DNA of 64,000 nucleotides from Comamonadaceae bacterium PBBC1. GTDB lineage: Bacteria > Pseudomonadota > Gammaproteobacteria > Burkholderiales > Burkholderiaceae_C. Of the stretch, positions 52,756-61,024 are shown one piece after another; the stretch's first letter is position 1; each line of letters opens with the position of its first letter. Position numbers and translations under genes: made by a program. The stretch lies in contig NKIP01000016.1 in assembly GCA_002256145.1 (NCBI GenBank), positions 27,855 to 91,854 of the forward strand. The letters run 5' to 3'. Under the pieces are notes generated by a model. It searched no databases. It worked only from the letters and a program-made list of their open reading frames with translations, and was not told the origin of the DNA.

Positions 52756-53757
52756 ATGACCACTCGCCTCACATCCCCGGCACGCCGCAAGCTGGTGGCC
52801 GCTGCCGCCTTGTCTTTGGGCGCTTCTTTGGCCACTTTGGTCCCGGCCTTGTCTTGGGCGCAAGCGGCTTGGCCTGCCAAGCCCGTGCGCATCGTGGTGC
52901 CCTATGCCCCGGGTGGTGCCAACGACATCCTGGCCCGCGTGGTCGCCGAAAAACTCGCGCCCGCCTTGGGCCAGCCGGTGCTGGTCGAAAACAAGCCCGG
53001 CGCAGGTGCCGCCGTGGGCACCGAATTCGTGGTCAAAGCTGCGCCCGATGGCTACACCTTGCTCATGGCGGCCAGTGGCCCCATCGTGTTCAACCCGGCC
53101 CTCGTGGCCAAGCTGTCTTACAACCCGATCACCGACCTGGTGCCCATCTCGCTGGCGGGTTCTTTCCCGATGATCCTGGCCGTCAACGAGGCCTCGCCCG
53201 CCAAGAACTTCAATGACTTGGTGGCCTTGTCCAAAGCCAACGCGGACAAGACCAACTACTCCTACCCTTCGGCTTCTTTTCAATTGGTGATGGAGCTGGT
53301 CAAGGCCAAGTCCGGCCTGAAGGCTTTGAACGTGCCCTACCAAGGCAGCGCCCCGTCCATCAACGCGGTGCTCACGCAAGAAGTGCAAATGACCCTGATC
53401 GACTCTGGCCCCATCGCTGCGCTGGTCAAGTCGGGCAAGCTGCGTGCCTTGGCCGTCACCTCTGAGCAGCGCCTGGCCAGCTACCCGCAGGTGCCCACAC
53501 TCAAGGAGCAGGGTATTGATTTGGCGGTGAACTTCTGGAGCGGTTTGTTGGCTCCGGCCGGCACGCCTGCGCCCATCGTCAAGCGCTTGCAAGAAGAAAT
53601 GGCCCGCATCATGGCCCTGCCGGATGTGGCCGAACGCATGGCCAAGCTGGACATCCGTCCCGTGGGCGGCAGCAGTGCTGACTTTGCCAAAACCATTGCC
53701 ACCGAAATCCCTCTGTGGACCCAGGTGGCCAAAGACAACAACATCAAAGCGCAATGA
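52756..53757 (+). CDS. TctC/Bug-family periplasmic binding protein
   Basis: A 333-residue Bug-type binding protein. An export signal (KLVAAAALSLGASLATLVPA and on to SWAQA) is followed by KPVRIVVPYAPGGANDILAR, ENKPGAGAAVGTEFVVKAAP and DGYTLLMAASG. AACAGGAGA lies before the ATG. Third TctC of the window and, like the second, without permease genes. It sits inside a catabolic operon, so it may capture the pathway substrate, probably an aromatic or other carboxylate. Confidence 0.93.
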   Translation: MTTRLTSPARRKLVAAAALSLGASLATLVPALSWAQAAWPAKPVRIVVPYAPGGANDILARVVAEKLAPALGQPVLVENKPGAGAAVGTEFVVKAAPDGYTLLMAASGPIVFNPALVAKLSYNPITDLVPISLAGSFPMILAVNEASPAKNFNDLVALSKANADKTNYSYPSASFQLVMELVKAKSGLKALNVPYQGSAPSINAVLTQEVQMTLIDSGPIAALVKSGKLRALAVTSEQRLASYPQVPTLKEQGIDLAVNFWSGLLAPAGTPAPIVKRLQEEMARIMALPDVAERMAKLDIRPVGGSSADFAKTIATEIPLWTQVAKDNNIKAQ

Positions 53758-54950
53758 CGGCACCGAAACGCATCGCCATTGCCGGGGCGGGAATTGCCGG
53801 TCTGACCACGGCGCTGGCTTTGTTGCAACAGGGCTTCCAGGTCGATGTGTTCGAGCAAGCCTCGCAGCTGGGCGAGTTGGGTGCGGGTTTGCAGATTTCA
53901 CCCAACGGTTCGCGCGTCTTGCTGGCGCTGGGCTTGGGCGAGGCTTTGCAAGCCTGTGTCTGCCAAGCCCGGGGCAAAGAAATCCGCATGTGGAACACCG
54001 GCCAGCGCTGGAAGTTGTTTGACCTGGGCGACGATTGCCTGGCGCGGTTTGGTGCGCCTTACTGGATGGTGCACCGGGGCGATTTGCACCGGGTGTTGTT
54101 GGACGCCTTTGAGGCGCGATCAGACCGACCTGTGCGCCTGAACGCCCGGGTGGTCAACGCACAAAGCACTGTTTCGGGCGTGACGTTCGAACTGAACGAC
54201 GGCTCGCAACACAGCGCTGCAGCTTTGCTGGCGGCCGATGGGGTGCACTCGGTGCTGCGTGAACAGTTGTTGGGCGAAGACAAGGCGCACTTCACCGGCT
54301 TGCTGGCCTGGCGCGGCTTGGTGCCTGTGGAGCGCGTGTCGGCGCATTTGCGGGCGCAGGTTGGCACCAATTGGGTCGGGCCAGGGGCGCACGTCATCAC
54401 CTACCCGGTGCGCGGTGGGGCTTTGATGAACGTGGTGGGCATCATCGAGCGCGAAGGCTGGCGCAGCGAGTCCTGGACCGAGCGCGGCACCCACGCCGAG
54501 CTGCTGCAAGACTTTGGCCACTGGCATGCCGATGTGTGTGAGTTGATGTCGGCCATCGAGCAACCCTTCAAATGGGCTTTGCTCGGCCGTGCCCCACAAA
54601 CCGGCTGGGCGAAGGGCAATATCTGCCTGCTCGGCGACGCCGCGCACCCCACCTTGCCGTTTTTGGCGCAGGGGGCCAACATGGCGCTCGAAGACGCTGC
54701 CGTCATGGCGCGTTGCCTGGCCTTGGATGAGCCGACCGAACACGCCTTGGCCCGTTTTGAAAAACTGCGCTGGCAGCGCACGGCCGACATCGTCAACCGG
54801 TCGCGCGACAACGCCCAGCGCTTTCACAACCCCCAGCTGTCGGACCCCGCCAAAGCGGTGGACTACGTCAGCAGCGAGTGGGAGCCTGAAAAAGTCCGCC
54901 GCCGCTACGACTGGCTGTTTGAATACGACCCCTTGAAAGCACCGCTATGA
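53754..54950 (+). CDS. FAD-dependent monooxygenase (class A, salicylate hydroxylase-like)
   Basis: A 398-residue flavoprotein hydroxylase. The FAD motif is RIAIAGAGIAGLTTALALLQ, then ELGAGLQISPNGSRVLLALG, an LAADGVHSVLRE stretch (DG motif) and NICLLGDAAHPTLPFLAQGA (GD motif). Related to salicylate, 3-hydroxybenzoate and 6-hydroxynicotinate monooxygenases, and to the partial gene at the left window edge. Its ATG overlaps the tctC stop (ATGA), and its own stop overlaps the next start, so translation is coupled along the operon. Substrate unknown. Confidence 0.92.
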   Translation: MTAPKRIAIAGAGIAGLTTALALLQQGFQVDVFEQASQLGELGAGLQISPNGSRVLLALGLGEALQACVCQARGKEIRMWNTGQRWKLFDLGDDCLARFGAPYWMVHRGDLHRVLLDAFEARSDRPVRLNARVVNAQSTVSGVTFELNDGSQHSAAALLAADGVHSVLREQLLGEDKAHFTGLLAWRGLVPVERVSAHLRAQVGTNWVGPGAHVITYPVRGGALMNVVGIIEREGWRSESWTERGTHAELLQDFGHWHADVCELMSAIEQPFKWALLGRAPQTGWAKGNICLLGDAAHPTLPFLAQGANMALEDAAVMARCLALDEPTEHALARFEKLRWQRTADIVNRSRDNAQRFHNPQLSDPAKAVDYVSSEWEPEKVRRRYDWLFEYDPLKAPL

Positions 54951-56614
54951 GCCTGAATGCCCCTGTGCTGGTGGTGGGCGCAGGCCCCGTAGGCATGACC
55001 CTGGCCTTGTGCCTGGCGCGTCGCGGCATCGCCTGCACCTTGGTCGAGATGCGGCCGGCCGATGCGCTGCCCGACGTCAAATGCAACCACATCTCGGCCC
55101 GCAGCATGGAGCTGTTTCGCGCCTTGGGTGTGGCCCAAGACCTGCGTGCAGGCGGTCTGCCGGACGACTACCCGCACGACGTGTCGTACCGCACCAGCAC
55201 GGTGGGCCAAGAAATTGCCCGCATCCACATTCCCGGGCGCAACACCCGCCTGACGGACCACAGCGGCCCCGACGGCGATTGGCCCACCCCGGAGCCACCG
55301 CACCGCATCAACCAGCGCTACATCGAGCCGATTTTGGCAAGGCATGTGGCCCAACAAGGCTTGATCACCACCCTTTACCGGCACCAGGTGCTGGACTTTG
55401 CGCAGACCGACAGCCAGGTGAACGTGCGCATTCAAAACCTGGACACGCCCGATGCGCCGCCCCTGCAGCTGCAAGCGGCTTATCTGGTGGGCTGCGACGG
55501 CGGCCGATCGGCGGTGCGCAAGGCCATTGGCGCCAAACTGGTGGGCGACGAGGTGGTGCAACGCGTGCAAAGCACCTGCATCCGTGCGCCGGGTTTGATG
55601 GCCCGCCTGAAGGCCCCGGCGGCCTGGGCCATGTTCACCGTCAACCCCCGGCGCAGCGGCAACATCTACGCCATCGACGGCCAAGAAGTCTGGCTCATCC
55701 ACAATTACCTGCGCGACCACGAGGCCGACTTTGACGCGGTGGACCGCGATTGGGCCATCCGCACCATCCTCGGCGTGGGTGAGGATTTTGAATACGAACA
55801 GATGAGCCGCGAAGACTGGATTGGCCGGCGCTTGGTCAGCGACAAGCTGCGCGAAGGCCGCGTGTTTTTGGCCGGAGACGCCGCGCACCTGTGGGTGCCG
55901 TATGCCGGTTACGGCATGAACGCGGGGCTGGCCGATGCGGCCAACCTGGCTTGGCACCTGTCGGCGCAAATCGAGGGTTGGGCCGCACCCGAAGCCTTGT
56001 CGGCCTACGAAAAAGAACGCCACCCGATCACCGAGCAGGTCTCGCGCTTTGCCATGAACCATGCACACGCCATGAGCCAGCGTCGGCGCGAGATTCCGCT
56101 GAATCTGGAAGAAGACAGTCCGGCAGGGCAGGCCGCCCGCGAGGCTTTTGGCCAAAACTTGTACGACCTGAACGTGCAGCAATACTGCTGCGCGGGCTTG
56201 AACTTTGGTTACTACTACGACCAGTCGCCGGTGATGGTGTACGACGGCGACAAAGCGCCCGAGTACAGCATGGGCAGCTTCACCGCATCCACGGTGCCCG
56301 GCTGCCGTGCGCCGCATTTCTGGCTGGGTGAGGGTCAATCGGTCTACGACGCGCTGGGGCCTGCCTACACCTTGCTGTGCCTGAAGCCGGGGTTGGACGA
56401 TGCGCTGCAGGCCCTGCAAGCCGCGGCCGAGCACCAAGGCATGCCATTGCGGGTGCTCGATGTGTCGGGCGTGCAAGACCTGCCGCCCGAATACCAACAC
56501 CCCTTGCTCATGGTGCGTGCCGACGCCCACACGGTGTGGCGTGGGCACAGCCTGGACGATGGCTCGGCTCAGGCCTTGGTGGCCACTTTGTGCGGCCGCA
56601 AAGCCATGGCTTGA
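54947..56614 (+). CDS. FAD-dependent monooxygenase (MhpA/phenol hydroxylase-like)
   Basis: A 555-residue flavin hydroxylase of the larger type. It begins VLVVGAGPVGMTLALCLARR, has VGCDGGRSAVRKAIGAKLVG (DG motif) and RVFLAGDAAHLWVPYAGYGM (GD motif). The C-terminal 150 residues form a thioredoxin-like domain ending near LMVRADAHTVWRGHSLDD, as in MhpA, TfdB and PheA. The HLWVPYAGYGMNAGLADAAN run matches that branch, though the usual PPxxGQG reads VPYAGYG. The last gene of the operon; a likely ring hydroxylase preparing the substrate for cleavage. No ring-cleavage dioxygenase is in the window. Confidence 0.9.
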   Translation: MSLNAPVLVVGAGPVGMTLALCLARRGIACTLVEMRPADALPDVKCNHISARSMELFRALGVAQDLRAGGLPDDYPHDVSYRTSTVGQEIARIHIPGRNTRLTDHSGPDGDWPTPEPPHRINQRYIEPILARHVAQQGLITTLYRHQVLDFAQTDSQVNVRIQNLDTPDAPPLQLQAAYLVGCDGGRSAVRKAIGAKLVGDEVVQRVQSTCIRAPGLMARLKAPAAWAMFTVNPRRSGNIYAIDGQEVWLIHNYLRDHEADFDAVDRDWAIRTILGVGEDFEYEQMSREDWIGRRLVSDKLREGRVFLAGDAAHLWVPYAGYGMNAGLADAANLAWHLSAQIEGWAAPEALSAYEKERHPITEQVSRFAMNHAHAMSQRRREIPLNLEEDSPAGQAAREAFGQNLYDLNVQQYCCAGLNFGYYYDQSPVMVYDGDKAPEYSMGSFTASTVPGCRAPHFWLGEGQSVYDALGPAYTLLCLKPGLDDALQALQAAAEHQGMPLRVLDVSGVQDLPPEYQHPLLMVRADAHTVWRGHSLDDGSAQALVATLCGRKAMA

Positions 56615-56641
56615 GCGCAAGTCCTTGTGTCTGCCGGTATC

Positions 56642-56780
56642 TGCAGGAGCCCACCCTGTGGGCGATAGCCGGTGGACCACCACCTTCATTTGTAAGAGCC
56701 CATCCCCGTGGGCGATGGCCGGTGGACCTCTACCTTCATTTGTAGGAGCCCACCCCGTGGGCGATGGCCGCAGGCCCACC
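56642..56780 (+). repeat. Three tandem direct REP copies, family A
   Basis: Three consecutive units of about 50 bases beginning TGCAGGAGCCCACCCTGTGG (56642), TGTAAGAGCCCATCCCCGTG (56691) and TGTAGGAGCCCACCCCGTGG (56741). Each is a GTAGGAGC-hairpin-GGCGAT REP plus a spacer containing GGTGGAC and CTTCATT. Here the copies are direct, not inverted. They fill the gap between two convergent genes. Confidence 0.88.
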
Positions 56781-56805
56781 CACCGCATCGTTCGCTGTCA
56801 GGTTT

Positions 56806-58308
56806 TCAGTGGCCAGCCCTTGACCAAGCCACCCCTGCATCCAGCGGGTAAATCGGCCGACGCAGTTTTTTGAACTGCAGTTCGCGGTAGTCTGAAGTGC
56901 AGGCCCCGGCCCCGGCGCATTCCACCGTGGCACCGGCAAGATGCCCCAGGCCAGCACGCCAATGCACCCGGCTTTTGAGCACCACAAAATGCTTTTGTGT
57001 CGGGTCGATGCCCAGGCACAGCAGGGCGTTCACGTCAAAGGGCTCGACATGGCGCGAGATCAGCGCCACCTCCACATCGCCCGTGTCGATCACCACCGCT
57101 TGGCCCATGTTCTGCCGCGCACCTTGGCTCATGGGGCCTTTGTTGCGGTACTTGCCGTTCGAGATCAGCTTGACCACGCCGTTCAATTCAACAGGTTCGC
57201 TTCGGTGCGGCATGAGTGGCATGGCCATCTTGCCACCCACTTGCAATCGCACCTGCGCCCCGATGCCTGCGGCGATGGCTTCTTGCACCGCCTGCGGGTC
57301 AAAAATCGCAAACACCGCCACGTTGCGCAAGCCTTGGCGCAGCACCTCGGCCAGCACGGCGGTGGTGTCCATGGTGCCGCCTGAAGCCGCGTTGTCGTAA
57401 TGGTCCAGCAGCATCACCGGATACTCGGTCAGCGTTTTGGCGCGGGCCACCGACGCAGCCAGTGGCTCCAGCTCGTACACCCATTGGGCACGGCTGTCCC
57501 AAGCCATTTGCATCAGCTCGTCGCGCAGGCGCTGGGCCAATGCCGGGTCGTTGTCGGTCACCACCACCACCGACATGCCGGCGTTTTCGATGTCGGCATG
57601 CGGAAAACCGGTGAACACGCTGGCGCACAAAGCACCTTCTTTTTCCATTTGCCGGGCGCGGGCCTGGATGGACCGGTTGGGCTCGTCCAGCGAACTTTGC
57701 CGCATGATGTGCGGGATCATGGGCAAGCGCCCCCAAGCCGTGGTGGGCTTGGCCTGCCCCTGGAGCAGCTTGATCAAGGCCGAGCCCGCCCGCACCCCGG
57801 TGCCATACATGTCCACATGCGGGTAGGTCTGGTAGCCCGCCACGGTTTGTGCCAGTTCGACCATGTCGGCATACACGTTGGCGTGCATGTCGTAGGCCAC
57901 GCCAATCGGCGTTTTGGGGTTGATGGCGCGGATGCGGCGCAGCAACTCGCCTTCGCCGTCTTCGTGGCTTTCGCTCACCATCGCGCCGTGCAGGTCCAGC
58001 AAAATGCCGTCAAAACCGCCCCGCGCCACGGCCTGCAAAATGGCCTGGCTCATGGACTCGTAGGCATCGTCAAACACCAGCCCGCTGGGCGCGGCGTGCG
58101 CACCCAGGGCCAGCTCGAACTCTGCGCCCGCTTGCTCGGCCAAGTCAATGAAGGCCCCGGTGGCCGTTCCCGTGCCACGAAACGCCGCAATGGCCGCCTC
58201 GCCTCGTGGCGGCGCTTCGCCCGGGCCCAGCGCAAAGCGCTGCAGGTCGGTGGGCACCGGCGAGAAAGTGTTGGTTTCGTGCATCATCATCGCGATCAGC
58301 AAGCGCAT
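56806..58308 (-). CDS. M81-family metallopeptidase (microcystinase C/MlrC-like)
   Basis: A 500-residue protein of the MlrC/DUF1485 family. Likely zinc-binding positions lie in MMMHETNTFSP, ILLDLHGAMVSES and YDMHANVYADM; the C-terminal half has LLDHYDNAASGGTMDTTAVL. The prototype breaks down linearised microcystin, but most members lie in amino-acid or amide catabolic loci and have unknown substrates. No signal peptide. Alone on this strand, opposite a toxin-antitoxin-like pair and a C45 amidase; its natural substrate is probably a small peptide or amide. Confidence 0.9.
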   Translation of the reverse strand: MRLLIAMMMHETNTFSPVPTDLQRFALGPGEAPPRGEAAIAAFRGTGTATGAFIDLAEQAGAEFELALGAHAAPSGLVFDDAYESMSQAILQAVARGGFDGILLDLHGAMVSESHEDGEGELLRRIRAINPKTPIGVAYDMHANVYADMVELAQTVAGYQTYPHVDMYGTGVRAGSALIKLLQGQAKPTTAWGRLPMIPHIMRQSSLDEPNRSIQARARQMEKEGALCASVFTGFPHADIENAGMSVVVVTDNDPALAQRLRDELMQMAWDSRAQWVYELEPLAASVARAKTLTEYPVMLLDHYDNAASGGTMDTTAVLAEVLRQGLRNVAVFAIFDPQAVQEAIAAGIGAQVRLQVGGKMAMPLMPHRSEPVELNGVVKLISNGKYRNKGPMSQGARQNMGQAVVIDTGDVEVALISRHVEPFDVNALLCLGIDPTQKHFVVLKSRVHWRAGLGHLAGATVECAGAGACTSDYRELQFKKLRRPIYPLDAGVAWSRAGH

Positions 58309-58487
58309 AGGGTCTCCAATTCAACAGACTTTCATGATGAACCCATTGGCTTGCCGCCCACAGTCACCGAGGTGCCAAAGGGTGCGCTGGGCAACTTGGT
58401 TCGATCGTGTGTTGGGGTTTTGCAGGGTGCTGTGGGGGCGTATTTTTAATGTATAAAATGCGCAGGATCAACGTTAATTGTTCCATC

Positions 58488-58928
58488 ATGCTCACCCTGA
58501 CCCAAACCCAATTTCAAGCCGCATTGGCGCACGGTGCCATCGAGTCGGTGGCGCTGGTGCCTCAAGGCCCCCGTTTTTGTGTGAAGTTGGTGACCCGCAC
58601 AGGCGAGGCCTTGTTGGTGCAGGCGCGCAGCGCGGTGCCGCGCCTGTTTGGCACCACCGACAGTGCTTTGAAATTGCTGCACAAGCTGGGTGTGCAACGC
58701 ATCGTGCTGGACCATTTGGAGGAGTGGCAGCCCGAACAAGCGGCTTTGCAAAAGCGCTCCCGGCCTGACAGGGCGCAGGCCTTGACCCGCGCTGCCGAAT
58801 ACGACCGCTGGGTCGCTGCCAAAGTCAAGGCCAGCCGTGATGACCCGCGCCCTGACGTGTCGCACGAAGAATGGCAAGCCGTTCGTGCCGCCAAGCTCGC
58901 CCAACGGCAAGCCCTGCACCAGCCATGA
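58488..58928 (+). CDS. Putative antitoxin partner of the RelE/ParE-like toxin
   Basis: A 146-residue protein I do not recognise as a standard antitoxin. Residues 1-80 form a compact alpha/beta region (FCVKLVTRTGEALLVQARSA), and 95-146 are a highly charged helical tail (DRWVAAKVKASRDDPRPDVS) of the sort that wraps around RelE/ParE toxins. Its stop overlaps the toxin start (ATGA), the usual antitoxin-first order. It lacks a recognisable DNA-binding motif at the N-terminus. The promoter region 58440-58487 is AT-rich. The assignment rests on context and the tail. Confidence 0.7.
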   Translation: MLTLTQTQFQAALAHGAIESVALVPQGPRFCVKLVTRTGEALLVQARSAVPRLFGTTDSALKLLHKLGVQRIVLDHLEEWQPEQAALQKRSRPDRAQALTRAAEYDRWVAAKVKASRDDPRPDVSHEEWQAVRAAKLAQRQALHQP

Positions 58929-59248
58929 GCTGTGAACATTGGCAAATCATCCGTCGTCCGGAATACCAAGCAGATCTGGACGCGATACAAGCCTGGGTTG
59001 CCAAAGACAACCCCCTTGCAGCGCTCGATTTGTGGCTCTGGATCGACACCCAAGTCGATGGCCTCAGCGATCCCAATTTCCCGCGCAGGGCCAGCCAGCG
59101 TGTCGCCGATGCGCATGAATTGGTGGCCCATGAAAACTACATTGTCTACTTCGATCAGGACCCGGTCCGTTGCACCGCCACTGTGCGCGCGGTGGTGCAT
59201 GTGGCCCGGCAGTTTCCGGCCATTGTTTCGGGTCTTGATGCCGAGTAA
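58925..59248 (+). CDS. RelE/ParE-superfamily toxin
   Basis: A 107-residue protein of the RelE/ParE fold: WQIIRRPEYQADLDAIQAWV is the first strand-helix unit, HELVAHENYIVYFDQDP gives the middle strands and TATVRAVVHVARQFPA the last strand with the conserved Arg. In this superfamily such proteins either cut mRNA at ribosomes or poison gyrase; which applies here cannot be told. Co-translated with the upstream partner. Confidence 0.82.
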   Translation: MSCEHWQIIRRPEYQADLDAIQAWVAKDNPLAALDLWLWIDTQVDGLSDPNFPRRASQRVADAHELVAHENYIVYFDQDPVRCTATVRAVVHVARQFPAIVSGLDAE

Positions 59249-59299
59249 TTTCTGAGGATGCCCATCTGGCACTGCAACCCAATTTCTGGAGACCTTCCC

Positions 59300-60502
59300 A
59301 TGTTCCCTTGCATCGACACCCTGGGCGCCGCTTCGGCCCATGAACGCGGCCAGATTTATGGCCGCGAGGCCCAGGACCGCATCCAGCACAGCGTGGTCAC
59401 TTATGCCCGTTTGTTTGCCGCCTGCGGCATCGACTGGGCCAGCGCTTGTGAGCGGGCCATGCGTTTTGAGCCGGTGATTGCGCAGGTGGATGCGGATCTG
59501 ATGGCCGAGCTGCGCGGCATGGCCGAAGGCAGCGGCCAAAGCCTGGGCAGCCTGATGGCGCTGAACTGCCGCACCGAAATTTTGCCGCCCACATTTTTGG
59601 CGGATGCGCCGCACCTGAAAGACGCTGCAGCAGCGGCCCTGGCTGCCAACCGCGCCGCAGGCCTGCCCGACTGGCTGGAGCAAGCCGCTTGGGACAGCGC
59701 CTTGCGCGACGGCGAATGCACCGCCATGGGCGTCACCGCCGCCGCCAGCCGCACAGGCCAAGCCTGGCTCGCGCAAAACTGGGACTGGATGGGCCGCCAG
59801 CGCGAAGCCCTGGTCGTGCTGCACACCCAAGGCCCCAGCGGCCAAAGCATCACCACCCTGACCGAGGCCGGCATGTTGGCCAAGATCGGCATCAACCAAT
59901 CGGGCTTTGCGCTGGGCCTGAACATCTTGCGCTCGGTGCGCGACGGCAGCCGCCTGGGTGTGCCGGTGCATGTGTTGCTGCGCCACCTGCTCGACTGCCG
60001 TTCGGTGGCGCACGCCCGCGAGCGTTTGCAGGCTTTGCAGACGGATCTGGGCTTGGGCTTTGGGGCGGCCTCCAACGTGCCTTGCGCCGACGCCCAGGGC
60101 CAGGTTGCTTGTTTTGAGGTCTCGCCCGCAGGCTGGGCCGAGGTTGCGCCCACCGATGGCGTGGTGGTCCACACCAACCATTTTGTGTGCGAGTCCTTGT
60201 TGGCCGAGCAAGCCCCTATGGGCCCAGGCTTGTCAAGTCAAAGCCGCTTGGGCACCGCCGGGCAACACGCTTTGAAAACCCCCATCGGTCAGGCTGATTT
60301 GGAGCGCTTCTTGCGCGACGAATCGGACGGCTTTTTGTCCATCTGCCGCAGCCCTGACCCCAGCGTGCCGCCCGAAAGCCGCGTTGAAAGCGTGGCCGGC
60401 ATCGTCATGCACACCCAGCCGCCCGCCATGTGGGTGGCCTGCGATGTGCCCAGCCGTGTGGCGTTTGAGGCTGTGCCTTTGGCCAAGCCAGCGCAGCATT
60501 GA
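59300..60502 (+). CDS. C45-family autoproteolytic acyltransferase/amidohydrolase
   Basis: A 400-residue Ntn hydrolase related to penicillin acyl-CoA:isopenicillin N acyltransferase. Such proteins cut themselves so that a Cys becomes the N-terminal nucleophile; here that is Cys140 in ALRDGECTAMGVTAAASRTG, followed by WLAQNWDWMGRQREALV and KIGINQSGFALGLNILRS, which fit the family. The preceding residue is Glu (DGEC), where the fungal enzyme has Gly. It probably cleaves or forms an amide bond. No signal peptide, so cytoplasmic. The ATG at 59300 follows TCTGGAGACC. It lies 51 bases after the toxin gene but is probably a separate function. Confidence 0.88.
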   Translation: MFPCIDTLGAASAHERGQIYGREAQDRIQHSVVTYARLFAACGIDWASACERAMRFEPVIAQVDADLMAELRGMAEGSGQSLGSLMALNCRTEILPPTFLADAPHLKDAAAAALAANRAAGLPDWLEQAAWDSALRDGECTAMGVTAAASRTGQAWLAQNWDWMGRQREALVVLHTQGPSGQSITTLTEAGMLAKIGINQSGFALGLNILRSVRDGSRLGVPVHVLLRHLLDCRSVAHARERLQALQTDLGLGFGAASNVPCADAQGQVACFEVSPAGWAEVAPTDGVVVHTNHFVCESLLAEQAPMGPGLSSQSRLGTAGQHALKTPIGQADLERFLRDESDGFLSICRSPDPSVPPESRVESVAGIVMHTQPPAMWVACDVPSRVAFEAVPLAKPAQH

Positions 60503-60526
60503 AACAGGCCAGGCGAAACGTCGTTT

Positions 60527-60642
60527 TGCAGGAGCCCACCCCGTGGGCGATGCCCGGCGCAGGTGCTTGACGTTAAATCGCCCACAGGGCGGCGTGTCCA
60601 GGGCGCTGTTGGTTTTTGTGGGAGCCCACCCTGTGGGCGATG
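60527..60642. repeat. Family A REP cluster (two direct, one degenerate inverted)
   Basis: Direct copies TGCAGGAGCCCACCCCGTGG (60527) and TGTGGGAGCCCACCCTGTGG (60617) enclose a degenerate inverted copy at 60577-60599. They fill the gap between the convergent C45 gene and the small unknown gene. Confidence 0.8.
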
Positions 60643-60652
60643 GTTTGCAGGA

Positions 60653-61024
60653 TTAGGCCCCCAAATGCCGCACGGCGTCTGACACCCGCATGCCCAGCTG
60701 CAGGCCCTGCGCCAAGGCCAGAGCGTTCAGGCCATTGACCACGCCGTTGTCCAGCCCGTCTTGCGCCTCGCCAATGCGGGCCGAGGTGTGCGCGTACAAC
60801 ATGGCCAGCACCCCCACGGCTTGCAACTCGTGCAGCGCCACGCGGCCTGCATCGTCTTTGCCGCCCCCCGCATCGTTGTAGGCCACCGCAAAAGGTTTGT
60901 GTGTTTGTGCTGTGACGAAATGCGAGGCCGACAAGCCCCCGTGCGAGCCGGACACGATCACGGTGCCTGCATGGCTGGCGTTGACCAGCGCAATCGAGTC
61001 CAACAAAACCAGTGTGCGTTGCAT
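60653..61024 (-). CDS. Conserved small protein of unknown function
   Basis: A 123-residue protein that I cannot name. It reads MQRTLVLLDSIALVNASHAG then TVIVSGSHGGLSASHFVTAQ and VAYNDAGGGKDDAGRVALHE. The SGSHGG and NDAGGGKD loops look like active-site or ligand-binding loops of an alpha/beta fold. Its ATG overlaps the stop of the transglutaminase-like gene (TGATG), so the two are co-translated and probably act together. No signal peptide. Confidence 0.78.
   Translation of the reverse strand: MQRTLVLLDSIALVNASHAGTVIVSGSHGGLSASHFVTAQTHKPFAVAYNDAGGGKDDAGRVALHELQAVGVLAMLYAHTSARIGEAQDGLDNGVVNGLNALALAQGLQLGMRVSDAVRHLGA

Noticed and set aside
56642..56780. CRISPR array
   Set aside because: Only three units with near-identical spacers and internal hairpins of the dispersed REP family; no cas genes.
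54905..56788. Leftward 627-residue frame opposite the MhpA-like monooxygenase
   Set aside because: Antisense shadow; the rightward gene shows both FAD motifs and is coupled by ATGA to its neighbour.
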